Part shown: piece after piece, positions 18,300 through 26,982 of the stretch
How the letters are laid out: every line of letters begins with the position of its first letter
How positions within the stretch are numbered: the first letter of the stretch is position 1
Source of the DNA: Ignavibacteria bacterium
GTDB taxonomy: Bacteria; Bacteroidota; Ignavibacteria; Tepidaquicellales; Tepidaquicellaceae
DNA length: 29,745 nucleotides
NCBI GenBank assembly: GCA_016719565.1
Contig: JADJYU010000015.1
Coordinates: forward strand, 1-29,745
Direction of reading: 5' to 3'
Translations under genes and position numbers: made by a program
Notes under the pieces: generated by a model
Databases searched by the model: none
Told to the model about the DNA's origin: nothing
What the model saw: only the letters and a program-made list of their open reading frames with translations

Positions 18300-20339
18300 T
18301 TACAAGGACAAGTTTTTTGTTTCAGAAAATTTACCTGCTGTAATATTATAAAAATATATTCCGCTTGGTAAATTTTCCGCATTCCAGATAAAGCTGTGAG
18401 TTCCGGCGGTTTGAAATTCATTTTTAAGTGTTTTTATCATTCTGCCTGAAATGTCATAGATTTTGATATTAACATCTGTATTAACCGGAAGCATATATGA
18501 TATTTTAGTAGTTGAGTTAAAAGGATTTGGATAATTCTGTAACAGTAAATAGTCAGGGTTTATAAGATAATTGTAAATCGATGAGGAAGTAATGACTCCG
18601 CCATTTGTAGTTTTTAAAATACTTCCTGACATTCCTACACCCCAGCCCGTATCCGGTGAAATAAAGCAGAAATCATTTATCGGCGAATAAGTAGGATATA
18701 CATTCCAGCTTACACCGCCGTTTACAGTTTTAAATATTTCGTTGTCAGCACCTTTCACATATCCGTTCATATTATCTACGAACTGAATTTTTGAAAGCAG
18801 GTAAGAATTTACAAAACTTAAATTCCAGTTTAACCCGCCGTTCGTAGTCTTTAATATTTGCCCCGAATATCCGCAAATCCATCCGGTGTTTTCAGAAATA
18901 AAACTTATATCTGAAAGTGTATTGGAAGCTGTATATTGAATTGTCCAGTTATCACCACCGTCAGTTGTATGAATAATTTTGTTTCCAATAGCCCAACCTT
19001 TATATTTATCAGCGAAATATATTTCCTGAACATCAATCGAATCATAGATCAATATCCAGTTGAATCCACCGTTTGTAGTTTTATAGATCGGTCCGTTGCA
19101 CAGCCAGCCGTTCATTTCATCGTCAAAAGAAACATTACCTCTCATAGAAGAAACAAGATTCCAGGATACTCCGGAATTATTTGTTTTGAATAAATAATCT
19201 GATCCTCTTGCCCAGCCTACATTTTTCGAAACAAATTGTATAGAATTGAACCGGTCACTGACCTGGATATCGGATTGAATGGTCCAGTTAATTCCGGCAT
19301 TAGTTGTATGAGCTATAGTTTTATTTGCTCCGCCGCACCATCCCGTTTGAGAATTAATAAAGTAAACACAATCCAGATAATTTGATGTTACATTTTGAAA
19401 AATCTTATCCCAGGTTAATCCGTCCGTAGTTTTAATTAATGCTCCTCCCAATCCGGCAACGTAACCATTTTCAGGTGAAACAAACGAGCTTACTTCTAAT
19501 GATCTGTCGGTTAATTTAGGATAATTTGTCCAGTTTACTCCGCCGTTGGTTGTTCTTTTTATTAAACCGTAAGAACCAAAAGCCCATCCTGAATCAGGTG
19601 ATGAAAAAAACAATGAACCGTATCCGGCAGAATTATTACTGTCAGCAATAAGCTGCCAGTTGTTTCCTCCGTTAGTTGTTTTATAAATATTATACCAGCT
19701 GCCTGCAACATATCCCGTCATTTCAGATGGAAAATACATTGCATAAAAATAAATTGTCGATGTACCAGCGTTTTGAACTTGCCAGTTTATTCCGCCGTTA
19801 GTTGTATGGCGAATTACACCATAAGCACCGGAAATCCATCCGATATCGGGAGATACAAACTGTATCGAGTGAAGTACGTTATTTGACTGACTTATCTGAG
19901 CATTCCAGTTATCCCCGGAATTTGTTGTCTTAAGAATTACTCCATCCTGACCAATAGACCAGCCGGTATTTGTATCAATAAAATATGCTTTCCATAAATG
20001 AGAATTTGTATTGCTTGTCTGTGAAGTCCAGTTGTATCCGCCGTCAGTTGTTTTCATAATTAAGCCCTGAAGACCAACAGCCCACCCTGTCATTTGTGAA
20101 ATGAAACATATTGAATATAATATATAGGGATCACTTGTATAGACTGTGTCCCAGCTATCTCCGCCGTTTGTAGTTTTAAAAATATAAATATCTGATAAAG
20201 TGTAACCGGTATTTGCATTTACAAATGAAATTGATCTGTAACTTCTGCCTGTCGGAACGGGGTTCTGCCATTGCCAGCTGCTTTGAGAATAAGCTGTTGC
20301 AGATAAAAGGAAAATGGAAATGTATAAAAGAAATCTCAT
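18300..20339 (-). CDS. Secreted YCF48/BNR-repeat protein with T9SS sorting tail (copy 1)
   Basis: A 679-residue exported protein. MRFLLYISIFLLSATAYSQ is a signal peptide. The body is about thirteen repeats of 40-45 residues, each with TGW(A/S)xG followed by a turn and (I/L)KTTNGGxNW, the YCF48/Ycf48-like (photosystem II stability/BNR) beta-propeller unit. From about residue 600 comes a T9SS type A sorting domain: LLQNYPNPFNSTTKISYMLP, then VNIKIYDISGRMIKTLKN, and GIYFYNITAGKFSETKNLSL at the end. The protein should cross the outer membrane by T9SS and be attached or released at the surface. Its own role is unknown; such propellers often bind partners or glycans. The frame is intact, unlike copies 2 and 3, and the tail has no heptanucleotide repeat. 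Confidence 0.92.
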   Translation of the reverse strand: MRFLLYISIFLLSATAYSQSSWQWQNPVPTGRSYRSISFVNANTGYTLSDIYIFKTTNGGDSWDTVYTSDPYILYSICFISQMTGWAVGLQGLIMKTTDGGYNWTSQTSNTNSHLWKAYFIDTNTGWSIGQDGVILKTTNSGDNWNAQISQSNNVLHSIQFVSPDIGWISGAYGVIRHTTNGGINWQVQNAGTSTIYFYAMYFPSEMTGYVAGSWYNIYKTTNGGNNWQLIADSNNSAGYGSLFFSSPDSGWAFGSYGLIKRTTNGGVNWTNYPKLTDRSLEVSSFVSPENGYVAGLGGALIKTTDGLTWDKIFQNVTSNYLDCVYFINSQTGWCGGANKTIAHTTNAGINWTIQSDIQVSDRFNSIQFVSKNVGWARGSDYLFKTNNSGVSWNLVSSMRGNVSFDDEMNGWLCNGPIYKTTNGGFNWILIYDSIDVQEIYFADKYKGWAIGNKIIHTTDGGDNWTIQYTASNTLSDISFISENTGWICGYSGQILKTTNGGLNWNLSFVNSYLLSKIQFVDNMNGYVKGADNEIFKTVNGGVSWNVYPTYSPINDFCFISPDTGWGVGMSGSILKTTNGGVITSSSIYNYLINPDYLLLQNYPNPFNSTTKISYMLPVNTDVNIKIYDISGRMIKTLKNEFQTAGTHSFIWNAENLPSGIYFYNITAGKFSETKNLSL

Positions 20340-20400
20340 TATAATAAATCCTTAATTACTTAAACTTAAACTAATTCATTTTAACATTCAATAAAAATTC

Positions 20401-20500
20401 TTGTTACAAAAAATAAAAGTTTTTTATCAGTAAAATATTTCAGTTGATTTTTCCGATTCTATTTACAAAGTTTAGATGAAAACAAAATTTTGTTACAAAA
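20401..20500. promoter_or_regulatory. Divergent intergenic region with twin TTGTTACAAAA sites
   Basis: The 176 bp between divergent copies 1 and 2 contain TTGTTACAAAA at 20401-20411 and again at 20490-20500. Each is a near-palindrome (TTTG-TTA-CAAA type) and each lies toward one of the two genes. This suggests binding sites for a shared regulator; no regulator can be named. Confidence 0.4.
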
Positions 20501-20515
20501 CAAATGAACAATTAA

Positions 20516-22664
20516 ATGAAAAAGTCATTTGTAATATTTTTATTTTTTATAATTTTTGGAAAGATAACTTATTCACAATATTCCCTTACCGAAAATATTT
20601 CCATAGGTAACGGATCTCAGCTAAACTGGGAATGGGAAAATCCTTATCCGCAGGGCAATGATCTTTTTTCAGTTAAATTTATCGGAAGTAACGGTTGGTC
20701 TGTCGGTGACTTTGGTACAATAATAAGGACTAGTAACAATGGACAGAACTGGACAAATCAAAAGAGCAGCACAAATCAAAAACTTAATTCGATATTCTGC
20801 ATAGACGAATTCGATGTCTGGGCTGTCGGAAATAACGGTACAATTCTAAATACGTCAAATAGCGGAATCAACTGGAATCAAACAAACTTTATATCCAATG
20901 AAGATCTGTATTCAGTATATTTTGTAAATTCACATACGGGATGGACTGTCGGAAGCTCTAATACAATTCTTAAAACTTCAGACGGCGGACTCAACTGGAT
21001 CAGTCAGCAAACAGGAATTAACAGTAGTATTTTATATTCTGTATTGTTCATAAATGCTGATACGGGCTGGATTACCGGCGCTTACAATTCTATATTAAAT
21101 ACTACAAACGGCGGTGATACCTGGACTACTCAGCAAATATCCGTTAAGGAATATCCTCTTTATTCAGTTAAATTTAATAACGGAACTCTTTATGCTGGCG
21201 GAGTTGGATTTTATAAAAGTACTGACTTCGGAAATACATGGATCAATTTTCCTTTGAATAATTGGGCTCCGTTAATGTCTTTTGACTTTGTAAATTCTGA
21301 TACTGCATACGGAATTGGCAGTCTCAATAGTGTTATCCGTACAACCAATGCCGGATTAAACTGGAATTATTATCCCATTCAAACAAATGGATTAAGAAAC
21401 TCAATTTGTTTTCAGGGTGACTTAGGACATCTTGTAGGAGAGAATGGTATTATTTATTCATCTACAAATGGAGGCAGTAATTGGTTCAGTCAAAGCGGTA
21501 ATTTATTTTATATTTTTTACTCGGTCTGTTTTCCAAATTCAAATACAGGATGGGCAGTTGGGAGTTTATATCCGGCAACCAATAACGGAGCTATGATGAA
21601 AACAACTGACGGAGGAAATAGTTGGATTGATAAGTCAGACACTACGAGTACAACTTTTTATGATATATTTTTTATTGATGAAAATACAGGATGGACATGC
21701 GGATATAAGGAAAGGATTTTAAAAACAACAGATGGCGGTGACAACTGGTACCTGCAGTATCTTTCCATTGACAGCAGATTAACTGCAATATATTTTTATG
21801 ATCATAATACCGGATGGGCAGCAGGGACAGGAAAAGTTCTGCGTTCAACTGACGGCGGAAACAACTGGGTCAGACATACCGGATTTTCTGAAATGTATTC
21901 GATGACTTTTACAAATCAAAATACCGGGTGGGTCGTTGGATATGGCGGGAGAGCTCAAAAGACCACTAACAGCGGTTTGAACTGGGTTATAAAACCGGTT
22001 GGTACGACAGCATCACTGAATTCAGTATTTTTTATATCTCAATCTACCGGTTGGATTGCCGGAAGTAATCTTACTTTGTTAAAAACAACTGACGGAGGAG
22101 AAAACTGGATCAACCAGTCATTCGGATTACCGTTCTGTAATATAATGAGTATTAGTTTTGCAAATGAAAATGAAGGATATGCTGTTGGTTTTGAAAATAA
22201 TTCCGGAGTAGTTTTTCATACTACAAACGGCGGAATGATCTGGAAATATTCTGATAACGGACCTTCCACAAGTCTTTTTAGTGTTCACTATAATTTATCA
22301 TCCGGATTATTTTATACTGTTGGTGAATTCGGATCAATACTAAGAAGTGAGGATTCTGTTATTACTGATTTTCAGGAAAACAATTTTTGTCAGTTCCTGA
22401 GGGATTTTATCTCAGTCAGAATTATCCAAACCCGTTCAACCCAAAAACAATTATCAATTATCAATTATCAATGTTCAATTTTGTATAAAATTGAAAGTAT
22501 ATGATGTGCTTGGGAATGAAGTATTGACTTCGCTTGTAAAGGAAGCAAAAAGAAGGATTTTATTCTGTTGAATTTGACGGCAGTAATTTTGCAAGCGGAG
22601 TTTATTTTTATAAGCTGGAGGCGGGGAATTTTCGGAAACAAAACGTATGGTTCTATTAAAGTAA
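20516..22664 (+). CDS. Secreted YCF48/BNR-repeat protein with T9SS sorting tail (copy 2), tail frameshifted
   Basis: The signal peptide MKKSFVIFLFFIIFGKITYS ends at Q21. About twelve YCF48-like repeats follow, with GWSVGDFGTIIRTSNNGQNW as the first. Uninterrupted reading stops at 22502-22504 with a nonsense tail after ITDFQENN. In shifted frames the true tail is visible: SVPEGFYLSQNYPNPFNPKT, then INYQLSMFNF, LKVYDVLGNEVLTSLVKEAK, VEFDGSNFASGVYFYKLEAG and SETKRMVLLK, ending at 22662-22664. Four corrections are needed: one T near 22370, a shift just after a heptanucleotide repeat (about 22483), one A near 22550 and one G near 22625. Three of the four are homopolymer contractions. The restored protein is about 715 residues, with the role described for copy 1. 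Confidence 0.88.
22449..22476 (+). repeat. Heptanucleotide repeat (AATTATC)3 plus a variant unit inside the T9SS tail
   Basis: Units at 22449-22455, 22456-22462 and 22463-22469, then the variant AATGTTC (22470-22476). They are translated as part of INYQLSMF between the first two strands of the sorting domain of copy 2. Seven bases are not a multiple of three, so gain or loss of one unit shifts the frame. Confidence 0.9.
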
Positions 22665-22836
22665 TTTTTCATTTACAATTTATAATTTAAAATTTCAAAT
22701 TCTAAATTGCACAATGAACATTGTTTATCTGTTTCAGAAATTTTTCGTGCTGATTAGATTCCCGCCAGAGACAGACTGTCCGAAAACACAGATTATTTCA
22801 GAGCAATTTGAAATAATCTGTGTTCAAAGTATCGAA
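22604..22836 (+). repeat. Shared gene-end plus flank duplication, copy A
   Basis: Nearly identical to 24804-25038. It spans the last 20 codons of the T9SS tail, the stop codon, about 105 bp of non-coding sequence and the left 65 bp of an IS1182-like element. Differences are a few substitutions and one missing G in a G run (about 22623-22626). Confidence 0.9.
22772..22836 (+). mobile_element. Left-end fragment of the IS1182-like element
   Basis: It starts with the terminal sequence CAGACTGTCCGAAAAC (22772-22787) and continues with a hairpin (ACAGATTATTTCA with TGAAATAATCTGT). It breaks off at 22836, where similarity to the longer copy at 24974 ends. No right end is present next to it. Confidence 0.75.
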
Positions 22837-22861
22837 ATTTCAGTCTGAGAAAAATTTTGAG

Positions 22862-23544
22862 ACGATAAATTATTTAAATATGAAAATGACACTAATAATC
22901 TACTTAATGATTCATTAATATCGTCAATAGTGTCGTGATACTAAAAATATTCATCACTCTTTTCATGGAACACAAAATTGTGATGAAGGAATTCAGTTAT
23001 CAGGTGGAACTGGAATATTTAAAGGTAGAAGGGTATATTCTGAAATAAGTGAAACTCAAAGTGATGGAGCCACAGTATCAATAAAAGGTTCCACAACAAA
23101 AGGATTTGTTAAGTGTAATGAGATTATTTGTTCTGGAAGGGCTGGAATAATTTTAAATGATTTTACAAACTCTATAATAATTTGTTCGAATTATATTGAA
23201 GGTTACAAAGATGTTGGAGTTGTCTTTACAACTGGTAATGCAAATTTCATAATTAAGAATGTAAAAATCAAAATACTTATATTGGATCTGGAGTTACTCC
23301 AGTTGGAATCTTCATTTATGAAGGAAATCAAAGTATAAACTTACATAATATAAAAGTAATAAGTGGAAATATTACAAATGGAAAAACAATTTATTTTGTT
23401 GGCGGTACTGGAACATTTTACATTAAGAACTATGGATTATTTGTAAATAATGAAATAGACTCAAATGTAGATTTATTGATTGGAATTAAAAATGAAATGG
23501 ATCCTGATTATAATTATTTATATATAGAAGATTCTGATTTGTAA
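22862..23544 (+). pseudogene. Remnant of a beta-helix-like protein
   Basis: An ancestral frame can be followed across at least two frame changes and one or two stops. It reads KYENDTNNLLNDSLISSIVS, NIHHSFHGTQNCDEGIQLSG, IFKGRRVYSEISE, KGFVKCNEIICSGRAGIILN, IEGYKDVGVVFTTGNANFII, then (frame change near 23265) TYIGSGVTPVGIFIYEGNQS and VDLLIGIKNEMDPDYNYLYI, ending EDSDL at 23542-23544. The short repeating strands with Gly/Asn turns and buried Ile/Val look like a right-handed parallel beta-helix, as in pectate-lyase or phage tailspike relatives. No start codon or signal peptide remains. It sits between an IS end and YCF48 copy 3. The family assignment is tentative. Confidence 0.5.
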
Positions 23545-23579
23545 AAATTAATTTTCACTTAATTAAATGAATCTCTTTT

Positions 23580-24866
23580 GTGAAAAACAATATCTTATTT
23601 ATTTTAATAATTGTTCTAATCGTAAATACCGGCTATGGACAATTAGCACCGGAAGGTTGGTTTCAATTATCCAGTCCGGTAAATACTAATTTAAATTCAG
23701 TATATTTCATAAATTCTCAAACCGGCTGGACAGTAGGAGATAGCGGTTTTATTTTAAAAACTAATAACGGCGGTGTGAACTGGAAACAACAGAAAAGCGG
23801 CACAAATAATATATTGTCAAAAGTAAAATTCACTTCTATTAATACAGGATATTCTATAGGTTCTGGAGGTTTAATTCTCAAATCCACTAATTCCGGAACA
23901 AACTGGTTTCAGCAAAACAGTATCACAACTGATTCTTTAATCTCAATTTCATTTTTAAATGATGAAGTTGGTTTTATTGCCGGATTAAACAATACTTTAT
24001 TAAAAACAACGAACGGTGGTAATGACTGGAATAATTTAGTTCTTCCTGACTCGGTAAATCTTTATTCTGTTTTTTTCTTAAATGAACAGACAGGGTGGAT
24101 AAGCACAGCAAAGATTGATGGGAATTCTCAAGACACCAATTATTTAAAGATATTGAAGACTACTGACGGCGGAGTAGTTTGGTTTACACAATTGAACAGT
24201 AAAAGACAAACTTCTCCTTATTATTCAATTCAGTTTGTTGATTCGATGTATGGTTGGGTTGCTTTATACATAATCCCTATTGATATAATTAAGATTTACA
24301 GAACTACAAATGGAGGTCAAAACTGGATAGAATACACTCTTGGTTTTTGGGGATTTACTTTTTATCATTTTATTGATTCTGTTAAAGGATGGTCATGCGG
24401 TGTTAGTAATAGTATAAGTAGATCTACTAATGGCGGAGTTTCATGGATTACATCATCTCATCTACCTACCTCAACTAAATATTTCTCAATCTACTTCACA
24501 GATTCTTTAAACGGCTGGACAGTTGGTGAAAATGGAATAATCTTAAAAACCACCACCGGCGGAGTCCTCACTAATTTTTCAAATATATCATCAGAGATAC
24601 CGGAGAAGTTTTCTCTTTCGCAGAACTATCCGAATCCGTTTAACCCAAGAACAGTGATCAGTTACGAGTTACGAGTTACGAGTTTTGCAAAGTTGATTGT
24701 GTATGATGTGCTGGGGAATGAAGTTGCAACACTAGTTAATGATAAGCAAAGTGCGGGAACGTATTCTGTAGAGTTTGACGGAAGTGGTTTTGCGAGCGGG
24801 GTATATTTTTATAAGCTGGAGGCGGGGGAATTTTCGGAAACAAAACGTATGGTTATATTAAAGTAA
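23580..24866 (+). CDS. Secreted YCF48/BNR-repeat protein with T9SS sorting tail (copy 3)
   Basis: A 428-residue protein with an intact frame. The GTG start at 23580 gives MKNNILFILIIVLIVNTGYG, a signal peptide cleaved before Q21. About seven YCF48-like repeats follow; the first is SVYFINSQTGWTVGDSGFIL then KTNNGGVNW. The T9SS tail starts at about residue 344: FSLSQNYPNPFNPRTVISYE, then LIVYDVLGNEVATLVNDKQS, FASGVYFYKLEAGEFSETKR and MVILK. It is shorter than copies 1 and 2 and may be a propeller with fewer blades. Three GTTACGA units lie in the tail in frame. Its 3' end is part of the duplication shared with copy 2. Confidence 0.92.
   Translation: MKNNILFILIIVLIVNTGYGQLAPEGWFQLSSPVNTNLNSVYFINSQTGWTVGDSGFILKTNNGGVNWKQQKSGTNNILSKVKFTSINTGYSIGSGGLILKSTNSGTNWFQQNSITTDSLISISFLNDEVGFIAGLNNTLLKTTNGGNDWNNLVLPDSVNLYSVFFLNEQTGWISTAKIDGNSQDTNYLKILKTTDGGVVWFTQLNSKRQTSPYYSIQFVDSMYGWVALYIIPIDIIKIYRTTNGGQNWIEYTLGFWGFTFYHFIDSVKGWSCGVSNSISRSTNGGVSWITSSHLPTSTKYFSIYFTDSLNGWTVGENGIILKTTTGGVLTNFSNISSEIPEKFSLSQNYPNPFNPRTVISYELRVTSFAKLIVYDVLGNEVATLVNDKQSAGTYSVEFDGSGFASGVYFYKLEAGEFSETKRMVILK
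24661..24681 (+). repeat. Heptanucleotide repeat (GTTACGA)3 inside the T9SS tail of copy 3
   Basis: Three perfect units (24661-24667, 24668-24674, 24675-24681) are translated as SYELRVTS at the same structural position as the AATTATC repeat in copy 2. Here three units (21 bp) keep the frame open. Confidence 0.92.
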
Positions 24867-25038
24867 TTTTTCATTTACAATTTATAATTTAAAATTTCAA
24901 ATTCTAAATTGCACAATGAACATTGTTAATCTGTTTCAGAAATTTTTCGTGCTGATTAGATTCCCGCCGGGAGCAGACTGTCCGAAAACACAAATTATTT
25001 CAGAGCAATTTGAAATAATCTGTGTTCAAAGTATCGAA
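24804..25038 (+). repeat. Shared gene-end plus flank duplication, copy B
   Basis: Partner of 22604-22836. It covers the end of YCF48 copy 3, its stop codon, the non-coding flank and the left end of the IS1182-like element, after which the element continues. Confidence 0.9.
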
Positions 25039-25369
25039 TTTGCTCTTCATTGAAGTATCCTTTGTCAGCTGTAAGATCAAAGGTTTCAACCTCAAGTATT
25101 TTCTTAGATCGTTCTGCCATCGGAGCAAGTTGGTTTAGATCATTAGCATCGCTGGTTACATCATGAGCAATTATTAGTTTATGTTGCTCTGATAAATATA
25201 TTTAGCTTTTGATCTTTCAGAATTATCTGAATTCAAATCAAAATTCTGCGAAGGAAACAACATGTCTTCGTTATTGTCTTGTTCGTTTAAACTCATATAA
25301 AATTGAAAATTAATTTATACAATTTAACTATACTGTCATTATATCTCAATTACGTTTTCGGACAGTCTG
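24974..25369 (-). mobile_element. Internally deleted IS1182-like element (about 400 bp) with inverted ends
   Basis: The ends are perfect 16 bp inverted repeats, CAGACTGTCCGAAAAC (24974-24989) and GTTTTCGGACAGTCTG (25354-25369). Weaker complementarity extends outward on both sides (TTCCCGCC on the left, CGCGGGAA on the right). Inside is a transposase remnant on the minus strand. The element is too short to encode a transposase and could only move if one is supplied elsewhere. Confidence 0.75.
24995..25296 (-). pseudogene. IS1182-family transposase remnant
   Basis: A short N-terminal piece (MSLNEQDNNEDMLFPSQNFD onward, ATG at 25294-25296) is joined with a frame change near 25190 to an internal piece: EQHKLIIAHDVTSDANDLNQ, LAPMAERSKKILEVETFDLT and ADKGYFNEEQI. 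The latter is the segment around the second catalytic Asp (VTADKGY type) of IS1182-like DDE transposases. After that it runs into the end hairpin and stops at 24995. Most of the protein, including the first Asp and the Glu region, is gone. The family is judged from remembered motifs. Confidence 0.7.
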
Positions 25370-25445
25370 GAGCACGCGGGAATGTCTGAATTTTTTTTGT
25401 TATCCTGATGAGCTGTGACATTTTTTTTTATTAACGTTCGCGTTA

Positions 25446-25902
25446 CTTAACCGCGTATATGATTTCATCTATTTTTAGAAAATAAATTATGATTTGACGT
25501 TTGAAAAATATATTGATCTAGAAAATAAATTATGATTTGACGTTTGAAAAATATATTGATCATTCATAATTAATCATTGATCATTAATAATTGATAATTG
25601 ACTAAGCCGCGTATGTGGTTTCATCTCTGTAGAAAATAAATTATGATTTGATGTTAAAAATATATTGATCATTCATAATTAATCATTGATCATTAATAAT
25701 TGATAATTGACTAAGCCGCGTATGTGGTTTCATCTCTGTAGAAAATAGATTGTGATGTGATGTTAAAAGTATGTTGATCATTCATAATTAATCATTGATC
25801 ATTAATAATTGATAATTGACTAAGCCGCGTATGTTATTTCATCTCTGTAGAAAATAAATTATGATTTGACGTTTGAAAAATATATTGATCATTCATAATT
25901 AA
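25446..25902 (+). repeat. Tandem array with 109-111 bp period, left part
   Basis: The motif GAAAATAAATTATGATTTGA recurs at 25478, 25521, 25632, 25741 and 25850 (the 25741 copy is diverged). The full unit also contains ATTGATCATTCATAATTAAT, a GATAATTGA stretch and CCGCGTATGTGGTTTCATCT. The first 43 bp segment (25476-25518) is duplicated exactly at 25519-25561. The last unit is cut by the insertion sequence at 25903. No gene is visible. Confidence 0.88.
25896..25902 (+). repeat. Target-site duplication, left copy (TAATTAA)
   Basis: TAATTAA precedes the left end of the insertion sequence, and the same seven bases follow its right end at 26983-26989. Removing the element and one copy restores CATTCATAATTAATCATTG, which is the array's own sequence. 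Confidence 0.88.
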
Positions 25903-26982
25903 CTGAAGTTACGCAAAGATGAAAACTATAGCAAAATAAAGCGGTTATATAGTTGTTATGAACAAACTAATTTTCAAAACCGCCTTATTTGCTTATATAA
26001 ATTTATTTGTTTTAGAAATTTTAGTCCAACATGTGTTAAAATTTCTAAAATCTATAACAACAATATAGTTGTTGATTCCAAATGCTCTGTATCTCACACG
26101 ATAAGCTGCAACGATTATTGCAGATGGAGCAGAAATGGAATTTATTTTTAAAACAAAAATATGGTCATCTGATCAGCAAGAAATTTGATTTAAACTACAA
26201 TAAATCAAAAGAAAAAAACGTTCTTAATCATTGACGATACAATATTCGTTTAGTAAAGAACTTGAATTATTAACTTGGGTTTATTCACCCAGCGACAAAA
26301 AATCTTTGCTTGGTCTAAATGCTGTATTTGTTATCTGGACTGACGGTAACACCTGTTTCCCAATTGGCTTTCGCCTAATGAACATTGATGACAAAAATCC
26401 CGCATTGATCTGGCTATGGATATTTTGAAAGATGCTAAAAATTTTTACAAAGTAAATCCAGATTATGTTTTAATGGATTCTTTTATCCGGCTGCAAAAAT
26501 TATTAAAACTGATTCGTAAATTCAGATGGCATTGGATCGCAAAATAAAATCTAACCGCCTGATAAATGATGTTCAAGTTAAAGATTTTTTAGTTACAGAT
26601 ACGGAAATAAATCTGTCAAATGTATCAGAAAAAGTTAGAGTTAAAGTAAAGTTACAAAACAAATGATAATTACTGGGCAACCAGTGATATTAAATTAGAG
26701 TCTTCTATAATTCGAAAGCTATATAGAAAACGACAAATAATTGAAGAATTCTTTAAAATTCTAAAATCAGAGCTTATGATTGAAGGTTGTCCATCTAACT
26801 AAAACAGCCCAGGTAAATCACATCTATTTTGTATTAATTGCTTTTGTCAGCTTGAAGAATTTAGAATCAAAAAAACATTACAACAATTTACAAAATAAGA
26901 TTAGTACTTCTTGATTGCATTATACAAAAAAACTTAAAATGGAATTTAAAATCAAACATATTTTAGCTTTGCGTAACTTCAG
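25903..26982 (+). mobile_element. Complete 1,080 bp insertion sequence (IS4/IS701-type DDE)
   Basis: Perfect 16 bp inverted ends, CTGAAGTTACGCAAAG (25903-25918) and CTTTGCGTAACTTCAG (26967-26982), flank one transposase gene. A 7 bp TAATTAA duplication surrounds the element. It sits inside the 109-111 bp tandem array and so arrived after the array formed. The exact IS family needs a database comparison. Confidence 0.9.
25958..26966 (+). pseudogene. DDE transposase of the insertion sequence, frame broken
   Basis: ATG 25958 opens MNKLIFKTALFAYINLFVLE. Later pieces lie in different frames: LLQMEQKWNLFLKQKYGHLI, an IIDDT-like segment near 26230 (first Asp), LELLTWVYSPSDKKSLLGLN, AVFVIWTDGNTCFPIGFRLM, MDILKDAKNFYKVNPDYVLM followed by DSF (second Asp), then FRWHWIAKIKSNRLINDVQV, and IIRKLYRKRQIIEEFFKILK with the catalytic Glu. 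It ends KWNLKSNIF at 26964-26966. All catalytic regions and both IS ends are present, and the length of about 336 residues is plausible. The five or more frame changes therefore look like base-calling error or very recent decay. Confidence 0.8.

Noticed and set aside
26231..26428. Separate 65-codon gene
   Set aside because: It is one frame segment of the insertion sequence transposase, continued on both sides in other frames.
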